Positions 44,579 through 53,852 of a stretch of 64,000 nt of DNA are shown here, in pieces. A model generated the notes under the pieces. That model did not search any database. It was not told the origin of the DNA and saw nothing but the letters and a program-made list of their open reading frames with translations. Both the position numbers and the translations under genes were made by a program. The stretch spans positions 1-64,000 of the forward strand of contig CAMVNQ010000018.1 in NCBI GenBank assembly GCA_947168885.1. Direction: 5' to 3'. The stretch comes from an uncultured Clostridia bacterium. GTDB taxonomy: Bacteria; Bacillota; Clostridia; Oscillospirales; Ruminococcaceae. Each line of letters begins with the position of its first letter. The stretch's first letter is position 1.

Positions 44579-45808
44579 TTATATTTTTATAAAGCTTTCA
44601 TCAAGCTCCGCGAGTATCCTTCGTCTTATCTCATTGACCGATGCTGCCGAGAGCATAAGCCCATCCCCGACCGTTACATCACAGACGCCGATCTCGTATA
44701 TAGTACCGCCTGTCTTTCTGAGCCGCACTACTATCTCATCCGCCGTGATCGGCCGGTTCAGAGCCTTTTCCGGTACAATGTCCGTAACGAGATCGAATGA
44801 CACGTTTTCTGAGCTCACTTTAGCTGTGACCGGCTTACCTTCCGTGACAACAAGCTTAATATCTGCTATATGACGCTTGTACGGCTTGTCGTACAGACGT
44901 TTCAGAGCCGAAAGCGCACCGTCCGCCGCAATAACGTCATCTTTCGTTCGCACACCCTGCATATCCGAAAGAGTACCGTCGAAGTAAGACTGTGTGAAAC
45001 CGCTTCGAGAGAACACCGCACGCAGCGTGTCCGTATCAGGCTTCTTTCCGGAAAGCACATCACGGCAGGCTGTCACTGCGGCGGCGACGTACTCGGGACG
45101 CTTCATCCGCCCCTCGATCTTCGCCGAGGTAACACCGATCCTGTCGAGCTCGGGCAGCCGTTCTATCACCGAAAGGTCTTTGAGAGACAAGACGCTGTGT
45201 CTGTCCCCGCAGGTAAAATCGAGCCGGCACGGTTGGGCACAGAGCCCACGATTGCCGCTCCTGCCGCCGTACATCGCACTCATAAGGCACTGACCGCTCA
45301 CACAGACACAAAGAGCACCGTGAACGAACACTTCGGTCTCGATGTCAACATTCTCAACGACGCGCCTGATCTCTTCAAGCGACATCTCCCGCGCGAGAAC
45401 TACACGGCTGAAGCCGTTTTTACGCGCAAATTCGGCTCCCGCGGCGGAAGTCACTGTCATCTGCGTCGATGCGTGCAGACGAAGCGACGGAGCAGCACGG
45501 TGAATAACCCTTGCGGCACCAGGATCCTGCACAATAACGCCGTCAACGCCTGAACCGGCTATCATGGAGGCTGTATCGGCAAGTTTTTCAAGCTCGTCGT
45601 CAAAAACGAGAGTATTGATTGTCACATAAACCTTCACGCCCGAGATATGGCATTCACGAACGGCGTTGTAAAGCTGTTCGTCGGTGAAGTTTTTGGCGTT
45701 TCGTCGCGCGGAAAACGCGGAAGCACCGAGATAAACGGCATCTGCCCCGCAATTGAGAGCGGCGGGAAGGGAGTCCTCACCGCCGCATGGTGCAAGTATT
45801 TCGATCAT
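44579..45808 (-). CDS. Peptidase U32 family protein
   Basis: U32-family protein of 409 residues, related to YhbU/PrtC and RlhA. Many relatives are now linked to RNA hydroxylation or ubiquinone synthesis rather than proteolysis, so the peptidase name is historical. Motifs are ILAPCGGEDSLPAALNCGAD at the start and the Cys-rich FVHGALCVCVSGQCLMSAMY (about 163-182) and GNRGLCAQPCR, which supply the usual Fe-S or metal ligands. It lacks the DUF3656 extension found in longer members. It overlaps the upstream zapA-like gene by 4 nt. Confidence 0.88.
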   Translation of the reverse strand: MIEILAPCGGEDSLPAALNCGADAVYLGASAFSARRNAKNFTDEQLYNAVRECHISGVKVYVTINTLVFDDELEKLADTASMIAGSGVDGVIVQDPGAARVIHRAAPSLRLHASTQMTVTSAAGAEFARKNGFSRVVLAREMSLEEIRRVVENVDIETEVFVHGALCVCVSGQCLMSAMYGGRSGNRGLCAQPCRLDFTCGDRHSVLSLKDLSVIERLPELDRIGVTSAKIEGRMKRPEYVAAAVTACRDVLSGKKPDTDTLRAVFSRSGFTQSYFDGTLSDMQGVRTKDDVIAADGALSALKRLYDKPYKRHIADIKLVVTEGKPVTAKVSSENVSFDLVTDIVPEKALNRPITADEIVVRLRKTGGTIYEIGVCDVTVGDGLMLSAASVNEIRRRILAELDESFIKI

Positions 45809-46947
45809 ACGATCTTATCGGGATTGCCCGACGCGCCGGCATTAGCCTCTGATTCCGCGTCAAACGTGGTCTGTATGTACTTTCCGCTGAGTTTTTCCTC
45901 ACTTCTCATATTAAGTATGCCTTTAAGACGCTCGACCTGCTGCTGGAGCTCGATGATCTCTTCTTCTTTCTTGGCAATACTCAGGCCGTAGGAATTTTCG
46001 TAGTTCTTGAGGATATTGCGGAGCTTGTCGTTTTCATCCTCTTTCTCATCGACTTTGTGACGTATCGACTGCTCTGTCTCCGCGAGAAGCCCTCTGAGCT
46101 TATCTATCTCGCTGCTCCTGCTTTCAAGCTGCTTTATAGTCTTTTCGTACTCGGCTATCTTTCTTGCGGCCTCGTTTTCATCCGTTACCGCTTTCTGCGC
46201 AGCTTTAAGCTTTTCTATCTCTTCATTTGCGATAGCAAGCTCGATCTCAAGGTCTTCCTTCTCGCTTTTCAGCTTCTTTACAGCTTCTTCGTTGACAGAA
46301 ACAGAACCGTCGGCATCAACGGCAATGGAGTTTATCTCCATTTTCGTGATCTTTCCGTTAAGCTCGGCTATCTGCTTGTTTGCAGCCTCAAGCCTGTCGC
46401 GGGAAACTTCGAGTTCGTTGCGAAGAGCCTCGTTTGCCGCCACTTCGGTGAACTTCTCTGTATTGAGCCGCGCGATTATCTTATTTGCGGAAGCGAGCGC
46501 GGATTTCGTATCGTTGAGAGCGTGAGAGCTCTCGTTGTAAGCACCGGCGATCTGCTCCTGCTTCTCGGTTATCTCACTGAGTCTTGCGGCGAGTTCATCG
46601 GCTTTTGCCTTCAGCTCGGCGTTTTCCTTTGTTATCGAGCCTTCCTTATCGTTATGTTCGGAGATCTGCTCCGTAAGTGTATCTATACGTTCTTCAAGGA
46701 CTTCTATCTTGCCGTTGAGCTCCTCGATAAGTGCCTGATCCGCTTCGCTCCTGCGTTCGCTGAGCGAATCGCCCATAAGCAGCAGCGCCGCGTATGCCGT
46801 AACCTCGGCTTCGCTTACATTACCCATTTTTGTGGAAAGATAGTTTATCTGTTCCTCGAACCTTTTGGCGAAATTAAGCACCTCGGCAGAATTGTCTGTC
46901 TTTAAGTAGTAACCTCTTCCATTGACGTGAACCTTGAGCTTATCCAT
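45805..46947 (-). CDS. ZapA-like cell division protein with long coiled coil
   Basis: 380 residues. The first 75 residues match ZapA (LKVHVNGRGYYLKTDNSAEV, later YLSTKMGNVSEAEVTAYAAL), which bundles FtsZ filaments. Residues about 75-370 are a continuous, Glu/Lys/Leu-rich coiled coil, whereas normal ZapA is about 90-110 residues. The start at 46947 follows AGGAAAG; a longer in-frame start upstream is less likely because ZapA begins at MDKLKVHV. It is followed by the U32 gene with a 4-nt overlap, a pairing seen in many Clostridia. Confidence 0.8.
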   Translation of the reverse strand: MDKLKVHVNGRGYYLKTDNSAEVLNFAKRFEEQINYLSTKMGNVSEAEVTAYAALLLMGDSLSERRSEADQALIEELNGKIEVLEERIDTLTEQISEHNDKEGSITKENAELKAKADELAARLSEITEKQEQIAGAYNESSHALNDTKSALASANKIIARLNTEKFTEVAANEALRNELEVSRDRLEAANKQIAELNGKITKMEINSIAVDADGSVSVNEEAVKKLKSEKEDLEIELAIANEEIEKLKAAQKAVTDENEAARKIAEYEKTIKQLESRSSEIDKLRGLLAETEQSIRHKVDEKEDENDKLRNILKNYENSYGLSIAKKEEEIIELQQQVERLKGILNMRSEEKLSGKYIQTTFDAESEANAGASGNPDKIV

Positions 46948-47086
46948 AATATCGGGCCTTTCCTGTGTTTTTGCAGTCCGGCACGGGCTTATGCCCGCGG
47001 ACACTATTATACAAATACATTATACTACATAATTGCAAAAAAGAAAAGGGGTTTTACAAATTTTTTTGTTATTTTTAAAAAATTTA

Positions 47087-47115
47087 TTGAAAAATCCAGA
47101 GAAATATAGTATAAT
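47087..47115 (+). promoter_or_regulatory. Promoter of thioesterase operon
   Basis: TTGAAA (47087-47092), 17-bp spacer, TATAAT (47110-47115). The start codon at 47247 is about 130 bp downstream, so there is a long 5' leader with small inverted repeats but no riboswitch I recognise. The 46948-47246 gap holds no gene. Confidence 0.7.
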
Positions 47116-47246
47116 TAAATGTAATATTGCGATGCTGACTTATAAATAGGAATTTGACGCAGCAACATTCAGGTTTGTCATTTTTGACCCATTGTCAAGG
47201 AAGACACCTGTTTGTGCATTGGTATAGCATTAAAAGGAGATCAACT

Positions 47247-47639
47247 ATGCTTGAAACAGGGATAAAAGGAAAAATGACCGAGACGGTCACCGAAGAAAAG
47301 ACCGCTGCCGCTTTAGGAAGCGGAACCCTTCGGGTATATGCCACGCCCGCTATGATCGCACTTATGGAAAACACCGCGCTGAATTCGGTGGCGGATAAGC
47401 TCGACGACGGAATGACCACCGTCGGCACGAAGCTCGACATAGTACATACCTCGGCTTCCCCCGTCGGGAGCACGATAACCTGCGAAAGCGAGCTCGTTGA
47501 GATAGACCGCCGCAGGCTTGTGTTCAGCGTCACGGCTTATGACAACGCAGGCGAGATCGGCAAAGGCACCCACGAGCGTTTTATCGTGGACAGCGTAAAA
47601 TTCTCTGAGAAAACCGCCGCAAAACTGGAACAACAATGA
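47247..47639 (+). CDS. FlK-like hot-dog thioesterase
   Basis: Thioesterase of 130 residues with the hot-dog fold, resembling fluoroacetyl-CoA thioesterase-type proteins. Segments are LRVYATPAMIALMENTALNS (about 29-48, with the catalytic Glu in ALMENTA) and GTKLDIVHTSASPVGSTITC (about 60-79, with His in IVHTSASP). The natural acyl-CoA is unknown. The start at 47247 follows AAAGGAGA at 47233-47240; a longer in-frame start overlaps no ribosome site. Its stop lies just ahead of the hydrolase gene. Confidence 0.85.
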   Translation: MLETGIKGKMTETVTEEKTAAALGSGTLRVYATPAMIALMENTALNSVADKLDDGMTTVGTKLDIVHTSASPVGSTITCESELVEIDRRRLVFSVTAYDNAGEIGKGTHERFIVDSVKFSEKTAAKLEQQ

Positions 47640-47653
47640 AAGGATACAGCGAA

Positions 47654-48463
47654 ATGAACATCAAAACGTTTTATCTGAACAACGAAAAGACCGTGATAAT
47701 GAAAGCCTATATGCTCGATCAGGTGGAAAGTATAGAATGGTGCAGGAAACGCCCCGCTATACTGATCCTCCCCGGCGGCGGATATGAATACTGCTCAGAG
47801 CGCGAGGCAGAACCCGTGGCTATGCGCTATCTTGCCGAAGGCTACAACGCTTTCATTCTATACTATACCTGCAATGCTAAATACCCTGCGGCATTCCGCG
47901 ACGCGGCTTATGCGCTGTATAAAATAAGGCTGCGCGCGGACGAATTCGGCATTGACCGCAACAAGATCGCCGTCTGGGGAGCAAGCGCAGGCGGACATCT
48001 CGCCGGCTGTCTCGCGACGATGTGGAACGACTCGTATATTCTTGATACACTCGGCTGCGAGGGCGCGGACATACGCCCCGATGCTGCAGTGCTCTGCTAC
48101 CCCGTAATAAGCGGCATAACCAACCCGCACAAGGGCTCGTTCGACGTGCTTCTTGGAAAGGACGCTACACACAGCGCGCTTTCGAGGATCTCGCTCGAAA
48201 ACCGCGTTACCCCGAAAACTCCGCCGATCTTTCTCTGGTGCACCGCTAACGACGACTGCGTACCCGCCCACAACAGTCTTGTAATGGCAAAGGCTTGTGT
48301 CTCGAACAAGGTGCCGGTCGAGTTTCATATGTTTGACGAGGGGCCTCACGGACTATCGACCTGTGACAAGGTAACAGGCTGGAACGAGTATTTCTACCGC
48401 GACAGCTGCAAGACATGGATAGACCTGTCGATAAAGTTCCTTGCAAAGTATATGAACGTGTGA
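47654..48463 (+). CDS. Alpha/beta hydrolase (carbohydrate esterase-like)
   Basis: Serine hydrolase of 269 residues, cytoplasmic, of the acetyl-esterase/BD-FAE-like group. It has an oxyanion loop LPGGGYEYCS, the nucleophile elbow GASAGGH (about 107-113) and the catalytic His near the end in DEGPHGLS. The start at 47654 follows AAAGGA at 47639-47644; an ATG at 47636 would overlap the thioesterase stop and has a poorer site. The substrate is probably an acetylated sugar or small ester (inference). Confidence 0.85.
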   Translation: MNIKTFYLNNEKTVIMKAYMLDQVESIEWCRKRPAILILPGGGYEYCSEREAEPVAMRYLAEGYNAFILYYTCNAKYPAAFRDAAYALYKIRLRADEFGIDRNKIAVWGASAGGHLAGCLATMWNDSYILDTLGCEGADIRPDAAVLCYPVISGITNPHKGSFDVLLGKDATHSALSRISLENRVTPKTPPIFLWCTANDDCVPAHNSLVMAKACVSNKVPVEFHMFDEGPHGLSTCDKVTGWNEYFYRDSCKTWIDLSIKFLAKYMNV

Positions 48464-48467
48464 CGAT

Positions 48468-48998
48468 ATGGACGTTCTTGATATTATCTACTCCCGCCGC
48501 AGCTATCGCGGTGAATATGAGCCGACACCTGTACCGAGGAAAGACCTCCTGAAAATAATGCAGGCAGGGCTCGCTGCACCGTCGGGCTGCAACAAGCAGA
48601 CAACAAGCATTATAGCTGTTGACGATGCCGGAGTTCTCACGAAGATAAAAAGCGTCTTTGATCCGCCGGTCGCTGCAACAGCTCCCGCGGCGATATGTGT
48701 TCTGACGCAGAGGATAAACGCGTACCGCGACCGCTGCTACGCAGTGCAGGATTACTCGGCAGCTATCGAAAATATGCTGCTCGCGATCGAAGCGCTCGGC
48801 TACCGGAGCTGCTGGTACGAGGGACATATCACCGACACGGACAACATCGGCGGGAAAATGGCAGAGATTCTCGGCGTTCCCGACGGATATGAGCTCGTAT
48901 GCTTTCTTCCCGTCGGAAAGGCGGTTTCTGAGCCGTCAATACCGAAAAAGAAGGATTTTGAGGAACGCGCATGGTTCAACGGGTTCCATAAAATATAA
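48468..48998 (+). CDS. Nitroreductase family protein
   Basis: FMN-dependent reductase of 176 residues. FMN-binding signature IYSRRSYRGEYEPTPVPRKD (about 6-25) and AAPSGCNKQTTSIIAV follow the nitroreductase pattern, as do AIEALGYRSCWYEGH and LPVGKAVSEPSIPKK near the C-terminus. It starts 4 nt after the hydrolase gene, so it is likely in one operon with it. Substrate unknown. Confidence 0.85.
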   Translation: MDVLDIIYSRRSYRGEYEPTPVPRKDLLKIMQAGLAAPSGCNKQTTSIIAVDDAGVLTKIKSVFDPPVAATAPAAICVLTQRINAYRDRCYAVQDYSAAIENMLLAIEALGYRSCWYEGHITDTDNIGGKMAEILGVPDGYELVCFLPVGKAVSEPSIPKKKDFEERAWFNGFHKI

Positions 48999-49035
48999 TA
49001 AATTATTCAGTCAGCAAAAGAAAGGATAATCAGTC

Positions 49036-50307
49036 ATGGCAAAAAAAGTACCGTTCATCACCAAAGAAAAGGCAGAGGAGATCAGAAAAGAGATCCCGAC
49101 ACCGTTCCACATCTACGACGAAAAAGGTATAAGAGCAACAGCGCGTGCCCTCAACGACGCTTTCGCGTGGAACAAGGGCTTCAAGGAGTATTTCGCAGTT
49201 AAGGCTACCCCGAACCCGTTCGTTATGAAGATACTTATGGAGGAGGGCTGCGGTTTCGATTGTGCATCGCTCACCGAGCTCATGCTTTCTGATAAGGTCG
49301 GTGCAAAGGGGCACGACATCATGTTCAGCTCGAACGAGACACCCGACTGTGACTACGAGCTCGCTTACAAGCTCGGCGCGATCATCAACCTCGACGATTT
49401 CACACATATTGAGGTACTTGACAAGCTTACGGGAATCCCCGAGACCATATGCTGCCGCTACAACCCCGGCGGAGAATTCAAGACAAGCGAGACCGGCAAC
49501 GTAATGGATACGCCGAAGGACGCTAAGTACGGCTTCACACACGACCAGCTCATCGAAGGCTACAAGATACTCCGTGACAAGGGCGCGAAGGTATTCGGTA
49601 TGCATTCCTTCCTTGCGAGCAATACGCTAACCAACGACTACTACCCCGTTCTCGCCGGCATTCTGTTCAGAACGGCTGTCGAGATCAAGGAAAAGACCGG
49701 CGTGAAGATAAGCTTCATAGACCTTTCCGGCGGTGTCGGTATTGCATACAGACCCGAACAGACAGCAAATGACATAAAGATCATCGGCGAAGGCGTAAGA
49801 AAAGCTTATGAAGAGATACTCGTTCCTGCGGGAATGGGTGATGTAAAACTCTGCACCGAGCTCGGACGTTTCATGCTCGCTCCGAACGGAATACTTATCA
49901 CAACGGCTATCCGCGAAAAGCACATCTATAAGGAATACATCGGTGTCGATGCGTGTGCCGCAAACCTCATGCGCCCCGCTATCTACGGTGCTTACCATCA
50001 TGTCACCGTACTTGGCAAGGAAGACGCGCCCCATGATCACGTTTACGATATTGTCGGCGGTCTCTGCGAGAACTGCGATAAATTTGCCAAGGACAGGGAA
50101 CTCCCGAAGATAGACATGGGCGACATTCTCGCTATACACGATGCCGGCGCTCACGGTTTCTCAATGGGCTACAACTACAACGGCAAGCTGCGCTCGGCAG
50201 AAGTGCTTCTCAAAGAAGACGGAAGCTTCAAGCTCATACGCCGCGCCGAGACACCGAAGGACTACTTTGCGACCTTCGATTTCAGCGAATACAGCTTCAA
50301 GGACTGA
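49036..50307 (+). CDS. lysA: Diaminopimelate decarboxylase
   Basis: PLP enzyme of fold type III, 423 residues, making lysine from meso-diaminopimelate. The PLP Lys is in YFAVKATPNPFV (about 54-65), followed by GFDCASLTELML; further motifs are IDLSGGVGIAYRP (the glycine loop, about 231-243) and CTELGRFMLAP (about 275-285). The C-terminal motif HDAGAHGFSMGYNYNGK completes the active site. AAAGGA precedes the ATG. It is preceded by the nitroreductase gene (37 nt), and the Nudix gene starts 4 nt after its stop. Confidence 0.92.
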   Translation: MAKKVPFITKEKAEEIRKEIPTPFHIYDEKGIRATARALNDAFAWNKGFKEYFAVKATPNPFVMKILMEEGCGFDCASLTELMLSDKVGAKGHDIMFSSNETPDCDYELAYKLGAIINLDDFTHIEVLDKLTGIPETICCRYNPGGEFKTSETGNVMDTPKDAKYGFTHDQLIEGYKILRDKGAKVFGMHSFLASNTLTNDYYPVLAGILFRTAVEIKEKTGVKISFIDLSGGVGIAYRPEQTANDIKIIGEGVRKAYEEILVPAGMGDVKLCTELGRFMLAPNGILITTAIREKHIYKEYIGVDACAANLMRPAIYGAYHHVTVLGKEDAPHDHVYDIVGGLCENCDKFAKDRELPKIDMGDILAIHDAGAHGFSMGYNYNGKLRSAEVLLKEDGSFKLIRRAETPKDYFATFDFSEYSFKD

Positions 50308-50311
50308 TACG

Positions 50312-50821
50312 ATGACGTTTGAATACTGCCCGAAATGTGGTGAAAAGCTGTTCCCTAAGCAGATCGGTGACGAGGGCGATGTTCCGTTCTGCGAAAAATG
50401 CAGCCGCCCGTTCTTCCCGTTCAGCTACCCGTGCGTGATATGCCTTTGTATCGCAGAAAACGACGAGATACTGCTCATAAAGCAGAGTTACGGCATTATA
50501 CGGTATGTATGCGTCGCGGGCTACATAAAATCCGGCGAAAGCGCGGAAGAGTGCGCAAAACGTGAAATAGCCGAGGAAACCGGGCTTGAACTGCTCGGAA
50601 CACGGTTTCTGTACAGTAAATACTACGAAAAGCACGACAATCTCATGCTCGCTTTCGCGGTCAGGGTTCGCAAGGGAGAACTTAAACTTTCGGGCGAGCT
50701 GAGCGAAGCTGCGTGGTTCACCCCGGACGAAGCGTATGAAGCGCTGTTCGACGGCGCTTACGGACGGGATATGATAAACGAGATAAGACGGCTCGAAAAG
50801 GAGGGGCTTCTCGGGATATGA
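50312..50821 (+). CDS. Nudix hydrolase with zinc ribbon
   Basis: 169 residues; a zinc ribbon (YCPKCGEKLF, then FCEKCSRPFFP) precedes a Nudix domain with the full box GYIKSGESAEECAKREIAEE then TGLEL. The combination is like NudC (NADH pyrophosphatase / RNA decapping), but without its N-terminal domain. The start at 50312 is 4 nt beyond lysA; a longer in-frame start overlapping lysA is rejected as the zinc ribbon begins immediately after this ATG. Overlaps trmB by 4 nt. Confidence 0.87.
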   Translation: MTFEYCPKCGEKLFPKQIGDEGDVPFCEKCSRPFFPFSYPCVICLCIAENDEILLIKQSYGIIRYVCVAGYIKSGESAEECAKREIAEETGLELLGTRFLYSKYYEKHDNLMLAFAVRVRKGELKLSGELSEAAWFTPDEAYEALFDGAYGRDMINEIRRLEKEGLLGI

Positions 50822-51483
50822 GAATGAGAAAGAAAAAGCACCTCGACGAGCGTCTCGCAGCGTGCGCTTCGGTAAACCTCGGCTGGCTGCCTGATGCGGT
50901 GCATAACGACGGGAATGCAGACAGAACAAGCTCTGCGGAGATATTCGGGAACGATAATCCGCTCCGCCTTGAGATTGGCTGCGGCAAAGGGAAATTTGCA
51001 AATACCATAGCCGGACGGCACCCGGACATAAATTTTATAGCCGTAGAGCAGACCCCTAACGTAATAGTCTCGGCTATGGAGCAGACCATAGAGCAAAAGC
51101 TCGGAAATCTTCGTTATTTCATGGGGAACGCGGAATATCTTCCGAAAGTCTTACCCGCGGACTGCATAGAATGCATTTATCTTAATTTCAGCTGTCCGTT
51201 TCCGAAAACGAAGTACGCCAAGCATCGTCTCACAAGCGAGCGGTTCCTACCGATATACAGAGAGCTTCTGATAAACGGCGGCGTGATACTGCAAAAGACC
51301 GACAACCGCGATTTTTTCGACTATTCTCTGGAAAGTCTGAAAAAAGGCGGATTCGAGCTCCGGTATGTCACCCGTGACCTGCATAACAGCGAAGTCAAAG
51401 GGAATATTATTACGGAATACGAACAGCGTTTCCTCTCACAGGGACTTCCGATATACTATCTCGAAGCTGTAAACAGGAAATAG
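50818..51483 (+). CDS. trmB: tRNA (guanine-N7)-methyltransferase
   Basis: SAM-dependent methyltransferase of 221 residues that modifies G46 in tRNA. SAM loop LEIGCGKGKFANTIAGRHPD (about 44-63), IAVEQTPNVI (usually GxE or GIE) and the conserved YLNFSCPFPKTKYAKHRLTS (about 121-140), which is the PW(P/K)K-type motif in altered form (CPFPK). Start overlaps the Nudix stop. Last gene of the lysA-Nudix-trmB set. Confidence 0.9.
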   Translation: MRMRKKKHLDERLAACASVNLGWLPDAVHNDGNADRTSSAEIFGNDNPLRLEIGCGKGKFANTIAGRHPDINFIAVEQTPNVIVSAMEQTIEQKLGNLRYFMGNAEYLPKVLPADCIECIYLNFSCPFPKTKYAKHRLTSERFLPIYRELLINGGVILQKTDNRDFFDYSLESLKKGGFELRYVTRDLHNSEVKGNIITEYEQRFLSQGLPIYYLEAVNRK

Positions 51484-51572
51484 CTGTGTTGCCCCGCAGG
51501 AAGCATTAAATTAACTAATAATGCCTTTCCGCCCGCAAAACCAAGTTTTTGGTAAAATTTGCATAGAAACAC

Positions 51573-51601
51573 TTTACAAATCAAAAAAAATATTGTATAA
51601 T
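51573..51601 (+). promoter_or_regulatory. Promoter of YtxH-like gene
   Basis: TTTACA (51573-51578), 17-bp spacer, TATAAT (51596-51601), 43 bp upstream of the start at 51644. Confidence 0.72.
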
Positions 51602-51643
51602 AGTATCAGCAAAAAAAATGATCATTTGAAAGGAATGATAAAC

Positions 51644-52285
51644 ATGGGTAAAATATCCGCAATCATTGGTATCGCAGCTCTCGCAGGCGTAGGCTTCTAT
51701 GTGGGCAAGAAGCTCATCGAAAAGCGCAACGCCGAGGAAGAAGAACGCGCTCAGCACGTTTATGAGGACGATTCCGACGTATTCGTCGAGGAAAGACACT
51801 CGACACCCAAGGAAAAGCTCCAGAGAGCTTCCCTCTTCGCTGTCGGCGCTATCAGAACAGGTGCCGAGAAGTTCAAAGAGGGCATCGATGACATCATCTA
51901 CAAGGATATGGTATCGAAGGGCGAAGAAACCGTTGCAAAGGGCAAAGAGACAGCTATCGAGACCAAGGACAAGGCTGTTAATTTTGCTAAGACCACCGGT
52001 GAAAACATCAAGACCGGCATCGACAGCATCAAAAACAAGGTGACCGGCAAGGCAGAAGAAGTTGCTGATGAGACCGGCGCTTCCGAGCTTGCAGAAGCTA
52101 TCGAGAAGGACGTTGACGAACTTACCGATAAGGCGATAGATATGGCTGAAGAGATCAAGAACTCTCCCGAGCCTGTCGTTGAGCAGATACAGGAAGCTGC
52201 CGACGATATCGACAGCGTTTCGATGAGCGATGAGGCTTCCGATTCTGTTGAAACATTCGATTTCAGCAATCCCGAACAGCTCTGA
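51644..52285 (+). CDS. YtxH/LEA-like membrane-anchored helical protein
   Basis: 213 residues. An N-terminal hydrophobic helix (about 3-20, AIIGIAALAGVGFYVGKKL) is followed by a highly charged helical region of about 190 residues, with KETAIETKDKAVNFAKTTGE and ENIKTGIDSIKNKVTGKAEE forming LEA/apolipoprotein-like amphipathic repeats. Resembles general stress proteins of the YtxH/DUF883 type. The start at 51644 follows GAAAGGAA. It has its own promoter and terminator. Confidence 0.72.
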   Translation: MGKISAIIGIAALAGVGFYVGKKLIEKRNAEEEERAQHVYEDDSDVFVEERHSTPKEKLQRASLFAVGAIRTGAEKFKEGIDDIIYKDMVSKGEETVAKGKETAIETKDKAVNFAKTTGENIKTGIDSIKNKVTGKAEEVADETGASELAEAIEKDVDELTDKAIDMAEEIKNSPEPVVEQIQEAADDIDSVSMSDEASDSVETFDFSNPEQL

Positions 52286-52295
52286 TAAGATCACG

Positions 52296-52326
52296 AAAAA
52301 GGCAGTCGCATTGTGACTGCCTTTTT
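52296..52326 (+). terminator. Terminator of YtxH-like gene
   Basis: AAAAAGGCAGTC and GACTGCCTTTTT form a 12-bp stem around a 7-nt loop, followed by GTATATT; the right arm supplies the T-run. Confidence 0.88.
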
Positions 52327-52458
52327 GTATATTATATTTTAAGGTGAAACCTGATATTATTATTAAAATAATATAGTGAAGGTAGGAATAAAAGATCTGA
52401 TACCATTTGCTTGTTTATAGTATAGATAAATTTGAATTTATTTAAAGGATGTGATTTT

Positions 52459-53844
52459 ATGCCTATTCTCGCATCATTTGCTGTTCCTCACCCGCCGCTC
52501 ATCGTACCGGCAGTCGGACGCGGAGGAGAAGCAGCAATAATAAAGACCACCCGCGCTTATGAACGCGCAGCTGACATCATCGCGGAGCTAAAGCCTGACA
52601 CTATCATAATTTCAAGCCCTCATTCCCTTATGTACGCGGACTATTTTCACATCTCACCGCGCGAAAACGCTCACGGCTCATTCGCGAATTTCGGAGCACC
52701 GCAGGAGCGTTTCGACGAGAAGTATGATACCCGGCTTGTGAAAGCAATATGTGAGATCGCAGATAAAACCGGTTTTTCCGCCGGAACGCTCGGTGAAAAA
52801 GACCCGACTCTCGATCACGGAACTCTTGTGCCGCTTTACTTCATCCGTCAGAAATACAACGGCGGAAAGATCGTCCGCGTCGGACTCTCAGGACTGCCGC
52901 TCGACGATCATTACCGACTGGGTATGATAATAAAGGAAGCCGTTGAAGAGACAGGAACACGCGCTGTGTTCGTTGCAAGCGGCGATCTTTCGCACAAGAT
53001 GCGCGCCGAAGGTCCATACGGCTTTGCACCAGAAGGTTCGGAGTACGATGAGCGTATTATGCATACACTTGGTACAGCACAGTTCGATGAGCTTTTCGGC
53101 TATGACGAAACATTCTGCGAAAAGGCTGCCGAATGCGGGCACAGGTCTTTCGTGATCATGGCGGGAGCTCTTGACGGGATCTCCGTCAAAGCCGAAGCTC
53201 TTTCACATGAAGGTATTACCGGCGTAGGCTACGGCGTGTGCACATTCATACCGGACGGTGAGGACAGTGAACGTCACTTTCTTGACAAATATATGAGCGG
53301 ACTGCAGCAGAAGCTTTCCGATAGGTCGGAAAACTCGGACGATTATGTAAAGCTCGCGCGCAGATCGCTTGAAAGCTATATTCTGTACGGAAAACGAATC
53401 GATGTACCCGACGGACTGCCGGAGGAAATGCTTAAAACGCAGGCGGGAGCTTTCGTGTCGATACATAAGCAGGGTCAGCTCCGAGGCTGCATAGGGACAA
53501 TACTTCCGACCCGTGACAACGTTGCGGAAGAGATCATCGAAAACGCGATAAGCGCTTCGACCCGCGACCCGCGCTTTGACCCGATAACTGCGGACGAGCT
53601 TCCGCTGCTCGAGATAAACGTTGATGTTCTCGGTGAGCCGGAGGATATACCGTCGGCAGATATGCTCGATGTCAAGCGCTACGGAGTGATCGTCACAAAC
53701 GGGTACAGGAGGGGGCTTCTGCTTCCCGACCTCGACGGTGTGGACACGGTCGAAGATCAGATCGACATAGTTCGCCGAAAAGCGGGTATTCCGGCAGGAG
53801 AACCGCTGAAACTCCAGCGCTTTGAAGTTATACGGCATTTTTGA
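52459..53844 (+). CDS. AmmeMemoRadiSam protein: MEMO1-AMMECR1 fusion
   Basis: 461 residues joining the two non-radical-SAM components of the AmmeMemoRadiSam system. Residues 1-265 are MEMO1-like, with metal-site candidates in VPHPPLIVP (about 8-16), [19 protein letters not shown] and GDLSHK. Residues about 285-461 are AMMECR1, with [19 protein letters not shown] (about 344-362) and [12 protein letters not shown]. The radical SAM partner follows 8 nt later. The system's product is unknown to me; members are widely conserved. The start at 52459 follows AAAGGATG. Confidence 0.9.
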   Translation: MPILASFAVPHPPLIVPAVGRGGEAAIIKTTRAYERAADIIAELKPDTIIISSPHSLMYADYFHISPRENAHGSFANFGAPQERFDEKYDTRLVKAICEIADKTGFSAGTLGEKDPTLDHGTLVPLYFIRQKYNGGKIVRVGLSGLPLDDHYRLGMIIKEAVEETGTRAVFVASGDLSHKMRAEGPYGFAPEGSEYDERIMHTLGTAQFDELFGYDETFCEKAAECGHRSFVIMAGALDGISVKAEALSHEGITGVGYGVCTFIPDGEDSERHFLDKYMSGLQQKLSDRSENSDDYVKLARRSLESYILYGKRIDVPDGLPEEMLKTQAGAFVSIHKQGQLRGCIGTILPTRDNVAEEIIENAISASTRDPRFDPITADELPLLEINVDVLGEPEDIPSADMLDVKRYGVIVTNGYRRGLLLPDLDGVDTVEDQIDIVRRKAGIPAGEPLKLQRFEVIRHF

Positions 53845-53852
53845 GGTGCGGC

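Noticed and set aside
47115-47246. Riboswitch in the 130-nt leader of the FlK-like thioesterase, such as a fluoride switch
   Set aside because: The conserved fluoride (crcB) motif is not visible; only small inverted repeats are present.
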